This document shows, in pieces, positions 54,780 to 63,462 of a stretch of DNA of 64,000 nucleotides. Source of the DNA: Marivita sp030148515 (GTDB lineage: Bacteria; Pseudomonadota; Alphaproteobacteria; Rhodobacterales; Rhodobacteraceae); assembly GCF_048006345.1 (NCBI RefSeq), contig NZ_CP180351.1, positions 4,154,001 to 4,218,000 of the forward strand, read 5' to 3'. How positions within the stretch are numbered: position 1 is the stretch's first letter; each line of letters opens with the position of its first letter. Position numbers and translations under genes: made by a program. The notes below the pieces were generated by a model. It had not been told where the DNA came from, made no database searches, and saw only the letters and a list, made by a program, of their open reading frames with translations.

Positions 54780-55513
54780 TGGCATATGCAATCCAGTGGG
54801 TGCGGTCGCTGCTGTTCGTGATCTCGGTCTATGTGGCCATTGCTGTGGTGGGCCTTGGTCTGTTTCCATGGGCCTTGGTGTCGCGCAAAGGGGCGCGCGC
54901 AGGTTGCATGAGCGTCTGCCGGTACGTGCGCTGGGCTGCACCTTGGATGATCGGGCTCAAGACCGAAATCCGCGGCACACCCCCCGATTACGAATGTATC
55001 GTCGCCTCCAAACATCAAAGCTTTCTGGACGTGTTTCTTGTCTTCTCGGCTGTCCCGGCGGGCAAGTTCATCATGAAGCGTATCCTGATGTATTCGCCCA
55101 TCGTGGGTCAGTACGGGTTGCGCATTGGATGTATCCCGGTGGACCGGGGCAAGCGTGGGGCTGCGATTAAGCAGATGGTCGAAGGGGTGAAAAAGGGCAC
55201 GGCAACGCCGGGTCAGCTCATCATCTACCCGCAGGGCACCCGCATCGCCCCCGGTGTGAAAGCGCCCTACAAGATCGGAACCGCTGTGCTTTACGAACAG
55301 CTTGGCCAGCCTTGCGTGCCGGTTGCGGCGAATGTCGGCCTCTTCTGGCCCAAGCGCGGCATCTACCGCAAACAGGGGACTGCGGTTGTCGAGTTTCTTG
55401 AGCCGATCGCGCCGGGCCTGCCGCGTGATGAATTTCTCAAGTTGTTGGAAACGCGGATCGAGAGTGCCTCGAACCGTCTGAACGAAGAGGCCGGATTCCA
55501 TGCGCCGCATTGA
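54779..55513 (+). CDS. plsC: 1-acyl-sn-glycerol-3-phosphate acyltransferase
   Basis: 244 residues with an N-terminal membrane helix. Catalytic HX4D motif HQSFLD in ASKHQSFLDVFLVF, and YPQGTRIAPGVKAPYKIG in the place of the usual FPEGTR. Makes phosphatidic acid at the inner membrane. Its ATG shares one base with the ftsX stop. The next gene overlaps its end by 14 bp. Confidence 0.93.
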   Translation: MAYAIQWVRSLLFVISVYVAIAVVGLGLFPWALVSRKGARAGCMSVCRYVRWAAPWMIGLKTEIRGTPPDYECIVASKHQSFLDVFLVFSAVPAGKFIMKRILMYSPIVGQYGLRIGCIPVDRGKRGAAIKQMVEGVKKGTATPGQLIIYPQGTRIAPGVKAPYKIGTAVLYEQLGQPCVPVAANVGLFWPKRGIYRKQGTAVVEFLEPIAPGLPRDEFLKLLETRIESASNRLNEEAGFHAPH

Positions 55514-56105
55514 AACCATCGCAGAGCTTGAAGCGCTTTACGACGCGGCGGTTCCGGCATCCTTGTTCAAGGTTGCGGATCATATGACCCCGAGCTACCG
55601 CCGCTGGGTCGAGGCCGCGCGGTTCTGCGTCATCTCGACTGCCGGATCGCGGGGCACCCATGGCACGCCGCGCGGGGACGTCGACCCGGTGGTGCGGGTG
55701 GCCGACCGTCAAACGATCCTGCTGCCCGACTGGCGTGGCAACAACCGGTTGGATGCGCTGCGCGATCTTGTCGAAGACCCGCGCATCGCGTTCCTCTTCA
55801 TGATCCCCGGCACCAAGACCACGGTGCGGGTCAATGGCCGCGCGTGGATCACGGATGATCCGGAGCTGCGCGCGACATTCCAGAAAAAGAACATCCTGCC
55901 CGCCACCGTGATCGTGACCGAAGTGTCCGAGGTCTACACCCAATGCGCCAAAGCGCTGATGCGCTCGGGCCTGTGGGACGGCGCGCCCTTGCCCGAAGGA
56001 TTGCCGACAGTTGGCGAGATCCTCGCCGATCAGACCGACGGCGCGCTGGGTGGTGCAGAGTATGACGCCAATTACGAGGTGAACGCCATTCCGCGGATGT
56101 GGTGA
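55500..56105 (+). CDS. PPOX-type flavin-binding protein (MSMEG_1061-like)
   Basis: 201 residues of the pyridoxamine-5'-phosphate oxidase-like split barrel. FCVISTAGSRGTHGTPRGDV, then ILLPDWRGNNRLDALRDLVE and IAFLFMIPGTKTTVRVNGRA, fit the FMN-dependent MSMEG_1061 subgroup. Natural substrate unknown. Ends directly against the stop of the convergent VOC gene. Confidence 0.85.
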   Translation: MRRIETIAELEALYDAAVPASLFKVADHMTPSYRRWVEAARFCVISTAGSRGTHGTPRGDVDPVVRVADRQTILLPDWRGNNRLDALRDLVEDPRIAFLFMIPGTKTTVRVNGRAWITDDPELRATFQKKNILPATVIVTEVSEVYTQCAKALMRSGLWDGAPLPEGLPTVGEILADQTDGALGGAEYDANYEVNAIPRMW

Positions 56106-56477
56106 TCAGCGGTGCTGGTCGATCAGCACTGGATTGCCATCGGGGTCGGTCAGCACGATATGCGCGGGGCCGGTGCCTTCGGGGTCGGTTGCCACGTCCA
56201 GCGTCAGACCCTTTGATTTCAGATCGGCCTGAATGGCCCGCACATCCATGAAGTCGTCCAAGGGCTGTGCCGACTGATCCCATCCGGGGTTAAAGGTCAG
56301 GGTGTTCTTTTCGAACATTCCCTGAAACAAGCCCAAAACGGTGTCTCCGCTCTTGAGCATGAGCCAGCCTGCCGCCGCATCGCCACCCAGCGTTTCGAAC
56401 CCGATGGCTTCGTAGAAGGTTTTTGAGGCGGTGAGGTCCTTGACCGCGAGGCTGACCGAAAATGCGCCCAGATGCAT
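56106..56477 (-). CDS. VOC/glyoxalase-fold protein
   Basis: 123 residues from the ATG at 56477, which follows GGAAAGGA. SLAVKDLTASKTFYEAIGFE, then HIVLTDPDGNPVLIDQHR, is the usual two-module VOC fold. Substrate and metal use unknown. Confidence 0.88.
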   Translation of the reverse strand: MHLGAFSVSLAVKDLTASKTFYEAIGFETLGGDAAAGWLMLKSGDTVLGLFQGMFEKNTLTFNPGWDQSAQPLDDFMDVRAIQADLKSKGLTLDVATDPEGTGPAHIVLTDPDGNPVLIDQHR

Positions 56478-56774
56478 GTTCTGTCCTTTCCGTTTTCCGA
56501 CACGTGTGAGTGTAGCACAAAACCGGGCCGCACGGTTGCTTTCCAAAACCTTAACGGATGGGATGCAGGGTGCCCCCACGTTGCGCAACGAGCGGAGAGG
56601 GTCACTCCCACACCGCGATCTGAACGATGGTTTTCCGCAGTGGTGCTGACGCGCCGACCATGAGAAACCGGTTTCACGTAGGCCCGGAGACGGGCACAGG
56701 TCCGGGGTATGATCCCCGATATTTCGGAAGACCGTCAGCCCAATGGGGCGGCGCCGCTTCTTTCAGAGACAGGA
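56478..56774. other. Non-coding stretch upstream of the VOC gene
   Basis: No convincing gene. A short open frame on the plus strand (ending 56833) runs into palindromic DNA and lacks a good ribosome-binding site. It should contain the VOC promoter, but no elements were assigned. Confidence 0.45.
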
Positions 56775-56872
56775 AAGGCCCTTCGAAGAGCCTTGATGAC
56801 GCGGTTTCGAAACCGCGTCGGCAAGCGCGTTGATACGCGCTTGGGGGACGCCTTTTCGAAAAGGCGTTCCCC
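56775..56872. repeat. Array of four palindromic hairpins after lpd
   Basis: Four units follow one another. 56775-56794 has the CTTCGAAG core. 56798-56819 is a perfect 22-bp palindrome centred on GGTTTCGAAACC. 56823-56842 is AAGCGCGT/ACGCGCTT with a TGAT loop. 56843-56872 is a 15-bp-arm palindrome centred on CCTTTTCGAAAAGG with one G-U pair. They lie 12 bp beyond the lpd stop, too many for a simple terminator. Confidence 0.75.
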
Positions 56873-56883
56873 AATCCACGTGT

Positions 56884-58272
56884 TTACATGTGGATGGCAC
56901 CGTCGCCGCAGGCCAACGCGGCTTCGCGTACCGCTTCGGAATAGGTCGGGTGGGCGTGACAGGTCAGGGCCAGATCCTCGGCCGAGGCACCGAATTCCAT
57001 CGCCACACAGATCTCGTGGATCAGATCGCCCGCCATCGGCCCGATGATATGCGCGCCCAGAATGCGGTCAGTGTCCTTGTCTGCAAGGATCTTCACAAAG
57101 CCGTCGGCGGCGAAGTTCGCCTTTGCGCGGCCATTGCCCATGAAGCTGAACTTGCCGACCTTGTAGTTGCGGCCCGCTTCCTTGAGCTGTTCCTCGGTCT
57201 GGCCGACATTGGCCACTTCGGGATGGGTGTAGATCACGCCCGGAATGACGCCGTAATTCACATGGCCCGCCTTGCCCGCGATCACCTCGGCGCAGGCCAT
57301 GCCTTCGTCCTCGGCCTTGTGCGCCAGCATGGGGCCGTCGATGCAGTCGCCGATGGCGTAGATGCCTTTGACATTGGTCTGCCAATGCGCGTCGGTTTTG
57401 ATCTGACCGCGCTGCGACATCTCGATCCCCAGCGCATCAAGACCCAGCCCGTCGGTGAAGGGGCGGCGACCGGTGGCGACGAGCACCACATCCGCGTCCA
57501 TGTCGTGTTCACTGTCATCCTTGCGCAGTTTGTAGGTGACTTTCGCCTTGCCCTTGCCCGCATCGACGGATTGCACTGCGGCGCCAAGGGTGAATTTCAG
57601 GCCCTGTTTCTGCAGCAGTTTCTGGAAGGTCTTCTGCACCTCGCCATCCATGCCCGGGGTGATCGTGTCGAGGAATTCGATCACATGCACCTCGGTGCCC
57701 AGACGGCTGTAGACCGAGCCCAGTTCCAGACCGATCACACCCGCACCGATCACGATCATCTTTTTCGGGATCTTCGGCAGCTCCAGCGCGCCGGTGGAAG
57801 TGACCACGATCTTCTCGTCGATCTCGATGCCGGGCAGGGAGGACGCTTCGGAGCCGGAGGCCACGATGATGTTCTTCGCCTCATGTACCTCGTCGCCGAC
57901 CTTGACCTTGCCGGCCGCGGGGATGGAGCCCCAGCCCTTGAGCCAGTCGATCTTGTTCTTCTTGAACAGGAACTCGATGCCCTTGGTGTTCTGGCCGATC
58001 ACGTCGTCCTTGTAGGCGAGCATCTGTTTCCAGTCGACGGACGGGGCTTTGCCCTTGAGGCCCATCTTGGCGAAGTTGTGTTCCGCCTCGTGGAGCTGGT
58101 GGCTGGCATGCAGCAGCGCTTTTGACGGAATGCAGCCCACGTTCAGGCAGGTGCCGCCCAATGTCTCGCGGCCTTCGACGCAGGCGGTTTTCAGGCCCAG
58201 CTGCGCGCAGCGGATCGCGGCCACGTAGCCGCCGGGGCCGGAGCCGATGACGATGACGTCGTATTGTGCCAT
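56884..58272 (-). CDS. lpdA: Dihydrolipoyl dehydrogenase (E3)
   Basis: 462 residues. Reoxidises dihydrolipoamide on 2-oxoglutarate dehydrogenase, passing electrons to NAD. FAD-binding VIGSGPGGYVAAIRCAQLGL, redox disulfide GGTCLNVGCIPSKALL, NAD-binding VIGAGVIGLELGSVYSRLG, and the C-terminal His-Glu pair in CHAHPTYSEAVREA. Its position after sucA-sucB indicates the OGDH-dedicated copy. Confidence 0.96.
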   Translation of the reverse strand: MAQYDVIVIGSGPGGYVAAIRCAQLGLKTACVEGRETLGGTCLNVGCIPSKALLHASHQLHEAEHNFAKMGLKGKAPSVDWKQMLAYKDDVIGQNTKGIEFLFKKNKIDWLKGWGSIPAAGKVKVGDEVHEAKNIIVASGSEASSLPGIEIDEKIVVTSTGALELPKIPKKMIVIGAGVIGLELGSVYSRLGTEVHVIEFLDTITPGMDGEVQKTFQKLLQKQGLKFTLGAAVQSVDAGKGKAKVTYKLRKDDSEHDMDADVVLVATGRRPFTDGLGLDALGIEMSQRGQIKTDAHWQTNVKGIYAIGDCIDGPMLAHKAEDEGMACAEVIAGKAGHVNYGVIPGVIYTHPEVANVGQTEEQLKEAGRNYKVGKFSFMGNGRAKANFAADGFVKILADKDTDRILGAHIIGPMAGDLIHEICVAMEFGASAEDLALTCHAHPTYSEAVREAALACGDGAIHM

Positions 58273-58298
58273 GGGTTTGGTCCTTTTTGGTCTGTCGA

Positions 58299-58343
58299 TT
58301 GGGGGCCAGCCCCCAAACCCCCGGAGTTCAGGGGCAAGATGAA
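58299..58343. repeat. G/C-run repeat, second copy
   Basis: TTGGGGGC (58299-58306) pairs with GCCCCCAA (58309-58316), followed by CCCCCGGAG and a purine-rich tail with AAGATGAAG. It is a diverged relative of the element at 16416-16478. Lies between the MAPEG gene stop and the lpd start. Confidence 0.5.
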
Positions 58344-58344
58344 G

Positions 58345-58734
58345 TTACAAGAGTGCTGCGATCAGCAGGTAGAGCGTGGCGCAGAACCCGACCGCCCAGA
58401 TCACCGAGCGCCAAGGGACCCAGCCGAACACATAGGCGGGCACGTAGAGTACCCGCGCGGCAAGGTATAGGGCGCAGGCGATGGCCGTGCTGCCGTCGCC
58501 CTGCCCGGAATAGGTGATCACCATCACAGCGATGCCGAAGAGGATCAGGCCTTCGAAATGGTTGTTCATCGCCCGTTGCAGGCGGCCTGCTTTGCCCGTC
58601 AGTTGCACCGGCGTGTCGCGTGGGCTGAGCGCCTTTTTCGTGCCGACCTGCAGTTGCGCCGTGATGGAGTAGGCCGCGAATTGAAGCACTTGCAGCAGGG
58701 CGGCGAGGGTGAGGGCGGTGAGTTCGGGGGTCAT
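58345..58734 (-). CDS. MAPEG-family membrane protein
   Basis: 129 residues with four hydrophobic helices. The motif QRAMNNHFEGLILFGIAVMV and the late AARVLYVPAYVFGWVPWRSV identify the MAPEG superfamily (membrane-associated proteins in eicosanoid and glutathione metabolism). The bacterial role is usually unassigned. Inserted between sucB and lpd on the same strand. Confidence 0.88.
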   Translation of the reverse strand: MTPELTALTLAALLQVLQFAAYSITAQLQVGTKKALSPRDTPVQLTGKAGRLQRAMNNHFEGLILFGIAVMVITYSGQGDGSTAIACALYLAARVLYVPAYVFGWVPWRSVIWAVGFCATLYLLIAALL

Positions 58735-58757
58735 GGGCTTGCCTTCGCGACCCGTCT

Positions 58758-58810
58758 GGCGGGCTGAAGCCCGCCCTACGAGGTCTCCGTAGGCCGGGCT
58801 TCAGCCCGGC
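58758..58810. repeat. REPIN-like inverted pair of GTAG palindromes
   Basis: GGCGGGCT/AGCCCGCC (58758-58775) followed by CTACG, spacer AGGTCTC, then CGTAG and GCCGGGCT/AGCCCGGC (58793-58810). Each half is a REP-type unit: a GTAG tetranucleotide at the foot of a GC-rich hairpin, the two in inverted orientation. It fills the gap between sucB and the MAPEG gene. Confidence 0.7.
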
Positions 58811-58816
58811 TTGAGG

Positions 58817-60337
58817 TTAAAGATCCATCAACAACCGGCGCGGATCCTCGAGCGCTTCTTTCACGCGCACGAGGAAGGTCACGGCGCCTTTGCCGTCGAC
58901 GATGCGGTGGTCGTAGCTGAGGGCGAGATACATCATCGGGCGGATCTTGATCTCGCCATTGATGACCATCGGGCGGTCCTGGATCTTGTGCATGCCGAGG
59001 ATACCCGATTGCGGCGGGTTCAGGATCGGCGAGGACATGAGCGAGCCGTAGACACCGCCGTTGGAGATGGTGAAGGTGCCACCCTGCATTTCGGCCATGC
59101 TCAGCTTGCCGTCGCGGGCGCGGCGGCCTTTTTCGGCAATCGCTTTCTCGATCTCGGCAAAGCTCATCTGGTCGGCATCGCGGATGACCGGAACCACCAG
59201 ACCCTGCGGCGTACCCGCGGCGACGCCCATGTGGACGAAGTTCTTGTAGACGATGTCGGTGCCGTCGATCTCGGCATTGACCTCGGGCACTTCGCGCAGG
59301 GCGTGGCAGCAGGCCTTGGTGAAGAAGGACATGAAGCCAAGGCGCACGCCGTGCTTTTTCTCGAAGAGGTCTTTGTATTCGTTCCGCAGGGCCATGACCT
59401 CGGTCATGTCGACCTCGTTATAGGTGGTCAGGATCGCGGCGGTGTTCTGCGCATCCTTGAGGCGGCGGGCGATGGTCTGGCGCAGGCGGGTCATCTTGAC
59501 CCGTTCCTCACGGGCGGCATCGTCGGCGCTGACCGGTGCGCGCGGGGCGGCGGCGGGCGCGGATGTCTGGGCCGGGGCAGATGCGGCGGCAGCCACGGCC
59601 TTGGCCACATCGTCCTTCATGATGCGGCCATCGCGGCCCGAGCCCTTGACCTGATCGGCGGAGAGACCCGCTTCGGCCATCGCCTTCTTGGCGGAGGGGG
59701 CGTTTTCCACATCGGCGCTGCTGCTGCCGGATGACTGCGCTGCCGGGGCGGGGGCGGATTGCTGAGCCGGGGCAGACGCTGCGGCACCGGCGCTGCCACC
59801 GATCACACCGAGCTTGCCACCTGCGGCAACGGTTGCGCCTTCGGCGGCAAGGATCTCGGAGAGAACACCGGCCGCCGGGGCGGGCACTTCGACTGAGACC
59901 TTGTCAGTTTCCAACTCGCAGAGCATCTCGTCCTGTGCGACAGTATCGCCGACCTTTTTGAACCATGTGGAGACTGTGGCCTCGGACACGGATTCACCCA
60001 AGGTCGGCACCATCACGTCAACCGATTTGCCGCTGTCGCCCGAAGGTGCGGCTGCGGCTGCCGGGGCTTCGGCCTTGGCGGGGGCAGCAGTTGCCGCACC
60101 GCCTTCGGAGATGTTTGCGAGCAGGGCATCCACGCCCACGGTCTCGCCTTCACCAGCGACGATCTCGGCCAGAGTGCCTGCTGCGGGCGACGGCACTTCG
60201 ACCGTGACCTTGTCGGTTTCCAGTTCACACAGCATCTCGTCCACGGCAACGCTGTCACCCGGTTTCTTGAACCATGTGGCGACCGTGGCTTCTGTCACGG
60301 ATTTACCCAAGGTGGGCACACGCACTTCGGTTGTCAT
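58817..60337 (-). CDS. sucB: 2-oxoglutarate dehydrogenase E2, dihydrolipoyl succinyltransferase
   Basis: 506 residues. Two tandem lipoyl domains (residues ~1-77 and ~105-180; lysines in LCELETDKVTVEVPSPAAG and LCELETDKVSVEVPAPAAG) are joined by Ala/Pro linkers, then a peripheral-subunit-binding domain (APSAKKAMAEAGLSADQVKG) and a catalytic domain ending in SYDHRIVDGKGAVTFLVRVK with the active His and Asp. Many OGDH E2 proteins have one lipoyl domain. Begins 3 bp after the sucA stop. Confidence 0.95.
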   Translation of the reverse strand: MTTEVRVPTLGKSVTEATVATWFKKPGDSVAVDEMLCELETDKVTVEVPSPAAGTLAEIVAGEGETVGVDALLANISEGGAATAAPAKAEAPAAAAAPSGDSGKSVDVMVPTLGESVSEATVSTWFKKVGDTVAQDEMLCELETDKVSVEVPAPAAGVLSEILAAEGATVAAGGKLGVIGGSAGAAASAPAQQSAPAPAAQSSGSSSADVENAPSAKKAMAEAGLSADQVKGSGRDGRIMKDDVAKAVAAAASAPAQTSAPAAAPRAPVSADDAAREERVKMTRLRQTIARRLKDAQNTAAILTTYNEVDMTEVMALRNEYKDLFEKKHGVRLGFMSFFTKACCHALREVPEVNAEIDGTDIVYKNFVHMGVAAGTPQGLVVPVIRDADQMSFAEIEKAIAEKGRRARDGKLSMAEMQGGTFTISNGGVYGSLMSSPILNPPQSGILGMHKIQDRPMVINGEIKIRPMMYLALSYDHRIVDGKGAVTFLVRVKEALEDPRRLLMDL

Positions 60338-60340
60338 GTC

Positions 60341-63307
60341 TTAGTTCCCTTCGATCGTCAGCGCGTCGTTCACGAGCGCCGTTTGCTGTGCTTTGTGTTG
60401 GCTGGCCAGACCCGTCGCCGGGGAGGCCGATGTGGCGCGGCCCACGTAGCGGGGGCGCGGGTGCTTGGCGTTGATGCGGCCCAGAACCCATTCGAGGTTC
60501 GGTTCCATGAACGTCCAGGCCCCCTGGTTCTTGGGTTCTTCCTGGCACCAGATCATCTCGGCCTGTGGGAAGCGTTCCAGTTCCTTGACCGCAGAGATGG
60601 CCGGGAACGGGTAGAACTGTTCGAACCGCAGGATGTAGATGTCGTCGATGCCACGGGCGTCGCGCTCTTCCAGAAGGTCGTAATAGACCTTGCCCGAGCA
60701 CATCACGACGCGCTTGATCTTGTCATCGCTGACCAAGGTGGTGTCCGAGTTGCCATACTGCGCATCGTCCCAGAGCACGCGGTGGAAGCTTGATCCGGTG
60801 GTGAATTCCTCGGTCTTGGAGACCGCCAGCTTGTGACGCAGAAGCGATTTCGGCGTCATCAGGATGAGCGGCTTGCGGAACGAGCGGTGCAGCTGGCGGC
60901 GCAGGATGTGGAAGTAGTTGGCCGGGGTGGTGCAGTTGGCCACGATCCAGTTGTCCTGACCGCTCATCTGCAGGAAGCGTTCAAGGCGCGCGGAGGAATG
61001 TTCCGGACCCTGACCTTCGAACCCGTGCGGCAGTAGGCAGACAAGGCCCGACATGCGCAGCCACTTGGATTCACCAGAGCTCACGAACTGGTCGAACATG
61101 ATCTGCGCGCCGTTGGCGAAGTCACCGAACTGGGCTTCCCACAGGGTCAGCGCATTCGGTTCGGCCAGCGAGTAACCATACTCAAAGCCCAAAACCGCAT
61201 ATTCCGACAGAGCGGAGTCGATCACTTCGTAGCGCGACTGGCCTTCGCGGATGTGGTTCAGCGGGTAGTACCGCTCTTCGGTTTCCTGGTTCACGATGCC
61301 TGAATGACGCTGGCTGAACGTGCCGCGTGTGCTGTCCTGCCCGGCAAGACGCACGGGATACCCTTCGGTGAGCAATGAGCCAAAGGCCAGTGCCTCGGCG
61401 GTTGCCCAGTCAAAGCCGATGCCGGAGCTGAACATCTCCTTGCGGGTCTCGAGCAGGCGTTCCACGGTCTTGTGCACCGGGAAGCCGTCGGGCAGGCGCG
61501 TGAGGGCCTCACCGACCTGGGCCATGGTCTCGGGCTGGATCGCGGTCTGGCCGCGCTGGTAGTCGTCCTTGTCCTGACGGTCGAGATGGCTCCAGCGGCC
61601 GTCCAGCCAGTCGGCCTTGTTGGGCTTGTAGGTTTTGCCGGCTTCGAACTCTTCGTTCAGATGCGCCTGGAACGCCGCCTTCATATCCTCGATTTCGCCT
61701 TCGGGGATCAGGCCGTCCTTGACCAGACGCTCGGTGTAGAGCGACAGGGTGGTCTTCTGTTGCTTGATCTTCTTGTACATCAACGGGTTGGTGAACATCG
61801 GTTCATCGCCCTCGTTGTGACCAAAGCGGCGGTAGCAGAACATGTCGATGACAACGTCCTTGCCGAATTTCTGGCGGAACTCGGTGGCGACCTTGGCGGC
61901 ATGCACCACGGCTTCGGGATCGTCGCCGTTGACGTGGAAGATCGGGGCCTCGACCACCAGCGCGTTGTCCGTGGGGTAGGGCGACGAGCGCGAGAAGTGC
62001 GGCGCTGTGGTAAAGCCGATCTGGTTGTTTACGACGATATGGACCGTGCCGCCGGTGCGGTGACCGCGCAGGCCGGACAGGGCGAAACATTCCGCCACGA
62101 CACCCTGACCCGCAAAGGCCGCATCGCCGTGCAGAAGGATCGGCATGACCTTGCGGCGCTCGGTGTCGCCCATCTGGTCCTGCTTGGCGCGGACCTTGCC
62201 CAGAACAACCGGGTTCACCGCCTCGAGGTGCGAGGGGTTGGCGGTCAGCGACAGGTGGACGGAGTTGCCATCGAATTCGCGGTCGGAGGACGCACCGAGG
62301 TGATATTTCACGTCGCCCGAGCCATCGACTTCTTCGGGTTTGAAGCTGCCACCCTGGAATTCGTTGAAGATCGCGCGGTAGGGCTTCTGCATCACGTTAG
62401 CCAGAACCGACAGGCGGCCGCGGTGCGGCATGCCGATGACGATTTCCTGAACGCCAAGGTTGCCACCCCGCTTGATGATCTGCTCCATCGCCGGAATGAG
62501 GCTTTCGCCGCCATCAAGGCCAAAGCGCTTGGTGCCCATGTACTTCACATGGAGGAATTTCTCGAAGCCTTCGGCCTCGACCATCTTGTTCAGGATCGCC
62601 TTGCGGCCTTCGCGGGTGAAGGCGACTTCTTTGCCGTAGCCTTCGATTCGTTCCTTCAGCCATGCGGACTGTTCAGGATCGGAGATGTGCATGTATTGCA
62701 GCGCGAATGTGCCGCAATAAGTGCGGCGCACGATATCAAGGATCTCGCGCATGGACGCGATCTGGAGGCCCAGAACGTTGTCGATGAAGATCGGGCGGTC
62801 CATGTCGGCCTCGGTGAAGCCGTAGGATTTCGGATCAAGTTCGGGGTGGGCCGTCTGTTCGCGCATGCCCAGCGGATCAAGATCGGCAGCCAGATGGCCC
62901 CGGATACGGTAGGCGCGGATGATCATCAGGGCCCGGATGGAGTCGAGCACGGCGCGCTGGATTGCGTCGTCGGTGACCTGAACGCCTTTTTCCTGCGCCT
63001 TCGCCTTGATCTTTTCGCCTGCGCCTTTGATCTCTGCCGGGGCGACGGGCCATTGACCATCCAGTGCTGCGGTCAAGTCATCATTCGGCATCGGCGGCCA
63101 GTCGGGACGTGCCCAGCTTGGGCCGGATGCCTCTTTCTTGACGCTGACCTCGTCATCGCCCAGTTGCCGGAAAAACGCCTGCCACGCTTCATCGACCGCG
63201 TTGGGGTCGTTCGCATACCGCGCGTACATCTGTTCCAGATACGCCGCGTTGTGCCCCTGCATAAAGCTGGAGGCGTGGAAAAGGTCGTTGGGGCTTTGAT
63301 CCGTCAT
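60341..63307 (-). CDS. sucA: 2-oxoglutarate dehydrogenase E1
   Basis: 988 residues. Thiamine-diphosphate-dependent decarboxylation of 2-oxoglutarate in the TCA cycle. The N-terminal FMQGHNAAYLEQMYARYAND is the E2-docking segment; the ThDP/Mg site is GDAAFAGQGVVAECFALSGL, then HIVVNNQIGFTT. The C-terminal CQEEPKNQGAWTFMEPNLEW is conserved. Follows sucD after a 155-bp gap that contains a REPIN-like element. Confidence 0.97.
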   Translation of the reverse strand: MTDQSPNDLFHASSFMQGHNAAYLEQMYARYANDPNAVDEAWQAFFRQLGDDEVSVKKEASGPSWARPDWPPMPNDDLTAALDGQWPVAPAEIKGAGEKIKAKAQEKGVQVTDDAIQRAVLDSIRALMIIRAYRIRGHLAADLDPLGMREQTAHPELDPKSYGFTEADMDRPIFIDNVLGLQIASMREILDIVRRTYCGTFALQYMHISDPEQSAWLKERIEGYGKEVAFTREGRKAILNKMVEAEGFEKFLHVKYMGTKRFGLDGGESLIPAMEQIIKRGGNLGVQEIVIGMPHRGRLSVLANVMQKPYRAIFNEFQGGSFKPEEVDGSGDVKYHLGASSDREFDGNSVHLSLTANPSHLEAVNPVVLGKVRAKQDQMGDTERRKVMPILLHGDAAFAGQGVVAECFALSGLRGHRTGGTVHIVVNNQIGFTTAPHFSRSSPYPTDNALVVEAPIFHVNGDDPEAVVHAAKVATEFRQKFGKDVVIDMFCYRRFGHNEGDEPMFTNPLMYKKIKQQKTTLSLYTERLVKDGLIPEGEIEDMKAAFQAHLNEEFEAGKTYKPNKADWLDGRWSHLDRQDKDDYQRGQTAIQPETMAQVGEALTRLPDGFPVHKTVERLLETRKEMFSSGIGFDWATAEALAFGSLLTEGYPVRLAGQDSTRGTFSQRHSGIVNQETEERYYPLNHIREGQSRYEVIDSALSEYAVLGFEYGYSLAEPNALTLWEAQFGDFANGAQIMFDQFVSSGESKWLRMSGLVCLLPHGFEGQGPEHSSARLERFLQMSGQDNWIVANCTTPANYFHILRRQLHRSFRKPLILMTPKSLLRHKLAVSKTEEFTTGSSFHRVLWDDAQYGNSDTTLVSDDKIKRVVMCSGKVYYDLLEERDARGIDDIYILRFEQFYPFPAISAVKELERFPQAEMIWCQEEPKNQGAWTFMEPNLEWVLGRINAKHPRPRYVGRATSASPATGLASQHKAQQTALVNDALTIEGN

Positions 63308-63396
63308 GTGTTGTGGTCCTCCCGAACCGGTCTGATCAAGCAGCAGGAAAGAGGATCATGCGATCCGCTATCGCGCGGCTCTCTTGTTGTGCGCAA

Positions 63397-63455
63397 GCCG
63401 GGCGCGTGCCCGGCCTGCCGATAATCATGGGCGTAGGCCGGGGCGTCTGCCCGGC
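63397..63455. repeat. Second REPIN-like element between sucD and sucA
   Basis: GCCGGGC/GCCCGGC (63397-63414, loop GCGT) followed by CTGC, then 14 nt, then GTAG (63433-63436) and GCCGGG/CCCGGC (63437-63455). The layout is that of the element at 58758-58810, with one GTAG changed to GCAG. It lies 8 bp beyond the sucD stop. Confidence 0.6.
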
Positions 63456-63462
63456 CCTTGCC

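Noticed and set aside
56627..56833. 68-codon plus-strand frame before the hairpin array
   Set aside because: No ribosome-binding site, and it runs into palindromic repeats; no similarity recognised.
61472..63424. 650-codon open frame opposite sucA
   Set aside because: Antisense shadow of sucA; no motif, no ribosome-binding site.
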